Source: Tannerellaceae bacterium (GTDB lineage Bacteria > Bacteroidota > Bacteroidia > Bacteroidales > Tannerellaceae). From it: a DNA stretch of 14,575 bases. This document shows positions 14,488-14,575 of the stretch, piece after piece. Every line of letters starts with the position of its first letter. Positions within the stretch are counted from its first letter, which is position 1. The position numbers and the translations under genes are program-made. The notes under the pieces were generated by a model, which worked only from the letters and a program-made list of their open reading frames with translations, had not been told where the DNA came from and searched no databases. The stretch spans positions 1 to 14,575 of the forward strand of contig JAIRYL010000143.1 of NCBI GenBank assembly GCA_031267775.1, written 5' to 3'.

Positions 14488-14575
14488 GCAGAAAGCAGAA
14501 AGCAGAAGGCAGAAGGCAGAAGGGAGAAGGCAGAAAGCAGAAAGCAGAAAGCAGAAAGCAGAAAGCAGAAAGCAG
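14483..14575. repeat. 7-bp tandem repeat, 13.3 units, runs off the window
   Basis: Thirteen full units plus two bases follow one another with period 7. Units 1-3 and 8-13 are AGAAAGC, units 4, 5 and 7 are AGAAGGC, and unit 6 is AGAAGGG. The purine strand is plus (GCTTTCT on minus). The tract starts 4 bp beyond the -33-like box of the NikR-like/fucP/fucI promoter and reaches the window end, so total length is unknown. There are no spacers, so it is not a CRISPR array. The identical units make it prone to slippage. Confidence 0.95.

Noticed and set aside
14483..14575. Possible CRISPR array at the right end
   Set aside because: The units are 7 bp and contiguous, with no spacers. It is a simple tandem repeat.

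Overview
The window looks like a chromosomal segment of a Bacteroidales bacterium (Bacteroidota; a Tannerellaceae- or Dysgonomonadaceae-like relative is my guess). Every recognisable protein has the Bacteroidota form. Several genes are preceded by matches to the Bacteroidota -7 element TAnnTTTG rather than sigma70 boxes, and leaders are A/T-rich with weak Shine-Dalgarno sequences. I recognise ten protein-coding genes. No tRNA, rRNA, insertion sequence, prophage or CRISPR array is visible.

Layout. (1) 1-618 holds no convincing gene. It carries two leftward promoter-like sites, small inverted repeats and a probable grpE promoter. (2) 619-3423, plus strand: grpE, dnaJ and an aldo/keto reductase, closed by a perfect 14-bp-stem terminator at the reductase stop codon. 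(3) 3505-6158, minus strand: a bifunctional-nuclease-family protein with a UVR motif (TTG start), a CNT nucleoside transporter and rsmE, spaced 3 and 5 bp apart and so almost certainly one operon. (4) 6159-6413: a divergent intergenic region with a perfect -7 element on each strand and a hairpin between them. (5) 6414-10598, plus strand: an EptA/MCR-like phosphoethanolamine transferase and a hybrid sensor kinase (HisKA-HATPase-REC-HPt). The pair suggests signal-controlled envelope modification, but no DNA-binding response regulator is present. (6) 10599-10894: an unusually palindromic gene-free stretch ending in an intrinsic terminator with a T8 run. (7) 10895-14421, minus strand: a NikR-like repressor, fucP and fucI, read in that order from a promoter at about 14452-14479. 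(8) 14483-14575: thirteen tandem copies of a 7-bp unit, directly upstream of that promoter and running off the window.

The most interesting point is the last operon. The NikR homologue has lost all three histidine nickel ligands (Gly77, Leu88, Tyr90 in their places) and keeps only the cysteine (Cys96). It is the first gene of an L-fucose uptake and isomerisation operon. I infer that a nickel-sensor scaffold has been reused to control fucose use, sensing something else, with a variable-length heptamer tract beside its promoter. The structured 10599-10890 region and the orphan phosphorelay kinase beside the phosphoethanolamine transferase come next.
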